In this document: positions 7,134-8,300 of the stretch, piece by piece
Layout of the letters: every line of letters starts with the position of its first letter
Position numbering within the stretch: position 1 is the first letter of the stretch
NCBI GenBank assembly: GCA_937872125.1
Contig: CALMNY010000071.1
Location: 1 to 8,300, forward strand
Reading direction: 5' to 3'
Length of the DNA: 8,300 nucleotides
DNA from: an uncultured Candidatus Competibacteraceae bacterium
GTDB lineage: Bacteria > Pseudomonadota > Gammaproteobacteria > Competibacterales > Competibacteraceae
Notes under the pieces: generated by a model
The model's input: only the letters and a program-made list of their open reading frames with translations
The model's database searches: none
What the model was told of the DNA's origin: nothing
Translations under genes and position numbers: made by a program

Positions 7134-7451
7134 ATGGGACGAATGGCGCGAAGCAACGGCAGTTTAACGATCCAACGCCAGACCGGCAGGGTGGTGCTAT
7201 GGGTGGTGCTGCTCATCCTGGCGGCGCTGGGCGGGGCGTTGTTTTACGGCTACACGACGCCGCAGGCGATACCGTCCTGGGCGCGCGGTTGGTTACCGAG
7301 CCAAGCGGAACAAACCAGGTCGCTCTACCGCTGGCGCGATGATCAAGGGCGGATGCAGATCACCGATCAACCGCCCAAGGGCCGGCCCTACGAGGAAGTG
7401 CGCTACCGCGCCGATGCCAATGTGATGCCGGGAGCCGCGCCGCGCCCATAA
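7134..7451 (+). CDS. Membrane-anchored DUF4124 domain protein
   Basis: A 105-residue protein with a short basic N terminus, one membrane helix at about residues 19-40 (VVLWVVLLILAALGGALFYGY) and a C-terminal DUF4124-like segment at about 63-95, with LYRWRDDQGRMQITDQPP as its hallmark (an aromatic-rich strand, then Asp-x-x-Gly, then a T/S-D-x-P turn). The domain is common in proteobacterial envelope proteins of unknown function and probably faces the periplasm here. GGAG at 7122-7125 lies 8 nt before the ATG at 7134, supporting this start over the in-frame ATG at 7143. It begins 21 bp after the LplT-PlsC stop and is therefore likely the last gene of that operon. Its TAA overlaps the A tract of the minus-strand terminator. 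Confidence 0.82.
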   Translation: MGRMARSNGSLTIQRQTGRVVLWVVLLILAALGGALFYGYTTPQAIPSWARGWLPSQAEQTRSLYRWRDDQGRMQITDQPPKGRPYEEVRYRADANVMPGAAPRP

Positions 7452-7473
7452 AAAAACCGCCCTGGTGGGCGGT
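7450..7473 (-). terminator. Strong intrinsic terminator of the acetate transporter-Cache unit
   Basis: Read on the minus strand, ACCGCCC (7473-7467), a 4-nt loop and GGGCGGT (7462-7456) form a perfect 7-bp GC-rich stem followed at once by a run of T (7456-7450). It lies 31 bases past the stop of the Cache gene. On the plus strand no T run follows the hairpin, so it should work mainly for minus-strand transcripts, although the hairpin alone may also slow or stabilise the plus transcript. The T run coincides with the TAA of the DUF4124 gene. Confidence 0.88.
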
Positions 7474-7504
7474 CTGCTGGATTACAAAAAAAGCGAAGCG
7501 GCCT

Positions 7505-8059
7505 TTACGGCGCATCCTTCTTCGGTTGCTTGACCTGGGTAGCCAGCTTGTTCAACTCCTCGACGCTTAACTTGTCGTCGTAGATCCCGGCGCCGACCTG
7601 AATGTCGGGCTTGAAGGAAACCTCGGCGCTGTGGACGTAGGAGATCTTGCGGGAAGCCTTGGCCTCGCCCGGTTTCGGCCACCAGTATTCGACCCAGCCG
7701 CCATCCTTGTTGGTGCCCGCCTTGCACATATCCTGGAACAGCAGATGATCCTTGTCGTCCTTCATTTGCAGAATCGGCTTGCCGACCATGTCGGGCCGCA
7801 GCGGATGGGCGATCATGACGTTGTCCCGACAGCTATAGACGAACACGTAGCTGTCCTTCCATACCCAGCGGGCGTCCTTGTTGTTGTTGAAGTCGGAGAA
7901 GCCCGCCAAGCCCTTGTCGTTCAGATACTGAACGGCCTCGTGAACCTTGGTAACCACTTCGTCGGGAGTGGCGGCGTTAGAGTCGGCGGCCAGGGCGATA
8001 GCAGGCGCAGCACCCAAGAGCAAGGCCAGGCTGGCGAAACCGAGGGTTGTTTTCCGCAT
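7505..8059 (-). CDS. Secreted single-Cache-domain protein
   Basis: A 184-residue exported protein. The signal peptide is clear: MRKT, a hydrophobic core to about residue 20, then AIALAAD with likely cleavage near 24-25. The mature part reads as a single Cache (sCache_2-like) ligand-binding fold: a helix with VVTKVHEAVQYLNDKGLAGFSDFNN (35-59), the strand block WVWKDSYVFVYSCRDNVMIAHPLRPDMVGK (65-94), a QDMCKAG helix (109-115), GGWVEYWWPKPGE (120-132), and KISYVHSAEVSFKPDIQVGAGIYDD (138-162). Cys77 and Cys112 could form a disulfide. Such domains usually sense small molecules, often carboxylates, outside the membrane, but this protein has no kinase, chemotaxis or membrane domain, so it is a free periplasmic binder. 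The start is decided by GGAGGA about 6 nt before the ATG at 8059; the frame is open further to 8203 but that part overlaps the transporter gene in another frame. It follows the acetate transporter by 47 bp and is probably co-transcribed. Confidence 0.88.
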   Translation of the reverse strand: MRKTTLGFASLALLLGAAPAIALAADSNAATPDEVVTKVHEAVQYLNDKGLAGFSDFNNNKDARWVWKDSYVFVYSCRDNVMIAHPLRPDMVGKPILQMKDDKDHLLFQDMCKAGTNKDGGWVEYWWPKPGEAKASRKISYVHSAEVSFKPDIQVGAGIYDDKLSVEELNKLATQVKQPKKDAP

Positions 8060-8106
8060 CTTTAAATCCTCCAGATAATGTTGGTGGCGAATCCGCATTC
8101 GACCGT

Positions 8107-8300
8107 TCAGGACACCCAGGGCTTGCCAGCGGGCAGGATTTCCTTGCCGTAGAGTTCGTTCAGGATGACGCGCGCCATCATGTACCAAGCGGCCAGCGCG
8201 CACACCATGAGCTCATAGCCAGCCACGACAGTCAGGCCGGGATAACCGAAGTGCGCCAGATCGAGCAGGATGAAGCCGATCAGCAGCGTGGTGAAGGTGA
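8107..8300 (-). CDS. Acetate uptake transporter (GPR1/FUN34/YaaH, SatP family), 3' end only
   Basis: The last 63 codons of a minus-strand gene that begins outside the window. They encode a membrane helix (TTLLIGFILLDLAHF), a short turn (GYPGL), a second helix (TVVAGYELMVCALAAWYMMARVIL) and the tail NELYGKEILPAGKPWVS. As I recall E. coli SatP (YaaH), it ends with an IIHFAGWIGL turn, a helix, then VLNEQFGRTVLPIGESH, so helix order, the LNE-[YF]-G-[KR]-x-[IV]-LP motif and distance to the stop all match. SatP proteins are six-helix hexameric channels for acetate and succinate in the inner membrane. The stop lies 47 bp upstream of the Cache gene, with no terminator between, so both are probably one transcript ending at the 7450-7473 hairpin. 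Substrate preference cannot be judged from this fragment. Confidence 0.85.
   Translation of the reverse strand, partial: TFTTLLIGFILLDLAHFGYPGLTVVAGYELMVCALAAWYMMARVILNELYGKEILPAGKPWVS

Overview
The window looks like a stretch of high-GC gammaproteobacterial chromosome. It carries a FabB-type ketoacyl-ACP synthase, a ThiL closely resembling the enterobacterial protein, an LplT-PlsC phospholipid-recycling protein, a DUF4124 protein and a YaaH/SatP acetate transporter. I cannot fix the genus. The acetate transporter and GC-rich codon use would suit an environmental lineage such as the Competibacter group, but that is only a guess.

Layout. Bases 1-2676, plus strand: fabB (only the first two bases of its start codon are probably missing), a terminator-like hairpin, a small polytopic membrane protein of unknown function, and thiL. 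Bases 2809-3957, minus strand: a stand-alone AAA_14/DUF4143 ATPase. A 35-bp near-perfect palindrome lies immediately upstream of its start. Bases 4128-7451, plus strand: a saccharopine-dehydrogenase-like NAD(P)-binding oxidoreductase, then a 628-residue LplT (MFS) plus PlsC (acyltransferase) fusion, then a small membrane-anchored DUF4124 protein. Bases 7450-8300, minus strand: a secreted single-Cache-domain protein preceded by the 3' end of an acetate uptake transporter. These end at a strong intrinsic terminator that sits on the stop codon of the DUF4124 gene.

How the genes fit together. Most of the window is housekeeping with a lipid theme: fatty-acid elongation (FabB), lysophospholipid uptake and re-acylation (LplT-PlsC), and an oxidoreductase whose wider family includes lipid-modifying enoyl reductases. 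ThiL makes the thiamine diphosphate cofactor. The minus-strand pair at the right end plausibly links acetate import with a periplasmic ligand-binding protein. The ATPase looks like an independent accessory gene between two plus-strand blocks. It occupies the position after thiL where many gammaproteobacteria have pgpA.

I see no CRISPR array, complete tRNA or rRNA, transposase or phage gene, and no clear new multi-gene system. The points most worth a second look are the ATPase with its palindrome, the SatP-Cache pairing, and the bipartite LplT-PlsC fusion without an acyl-ACP synthetase domain.
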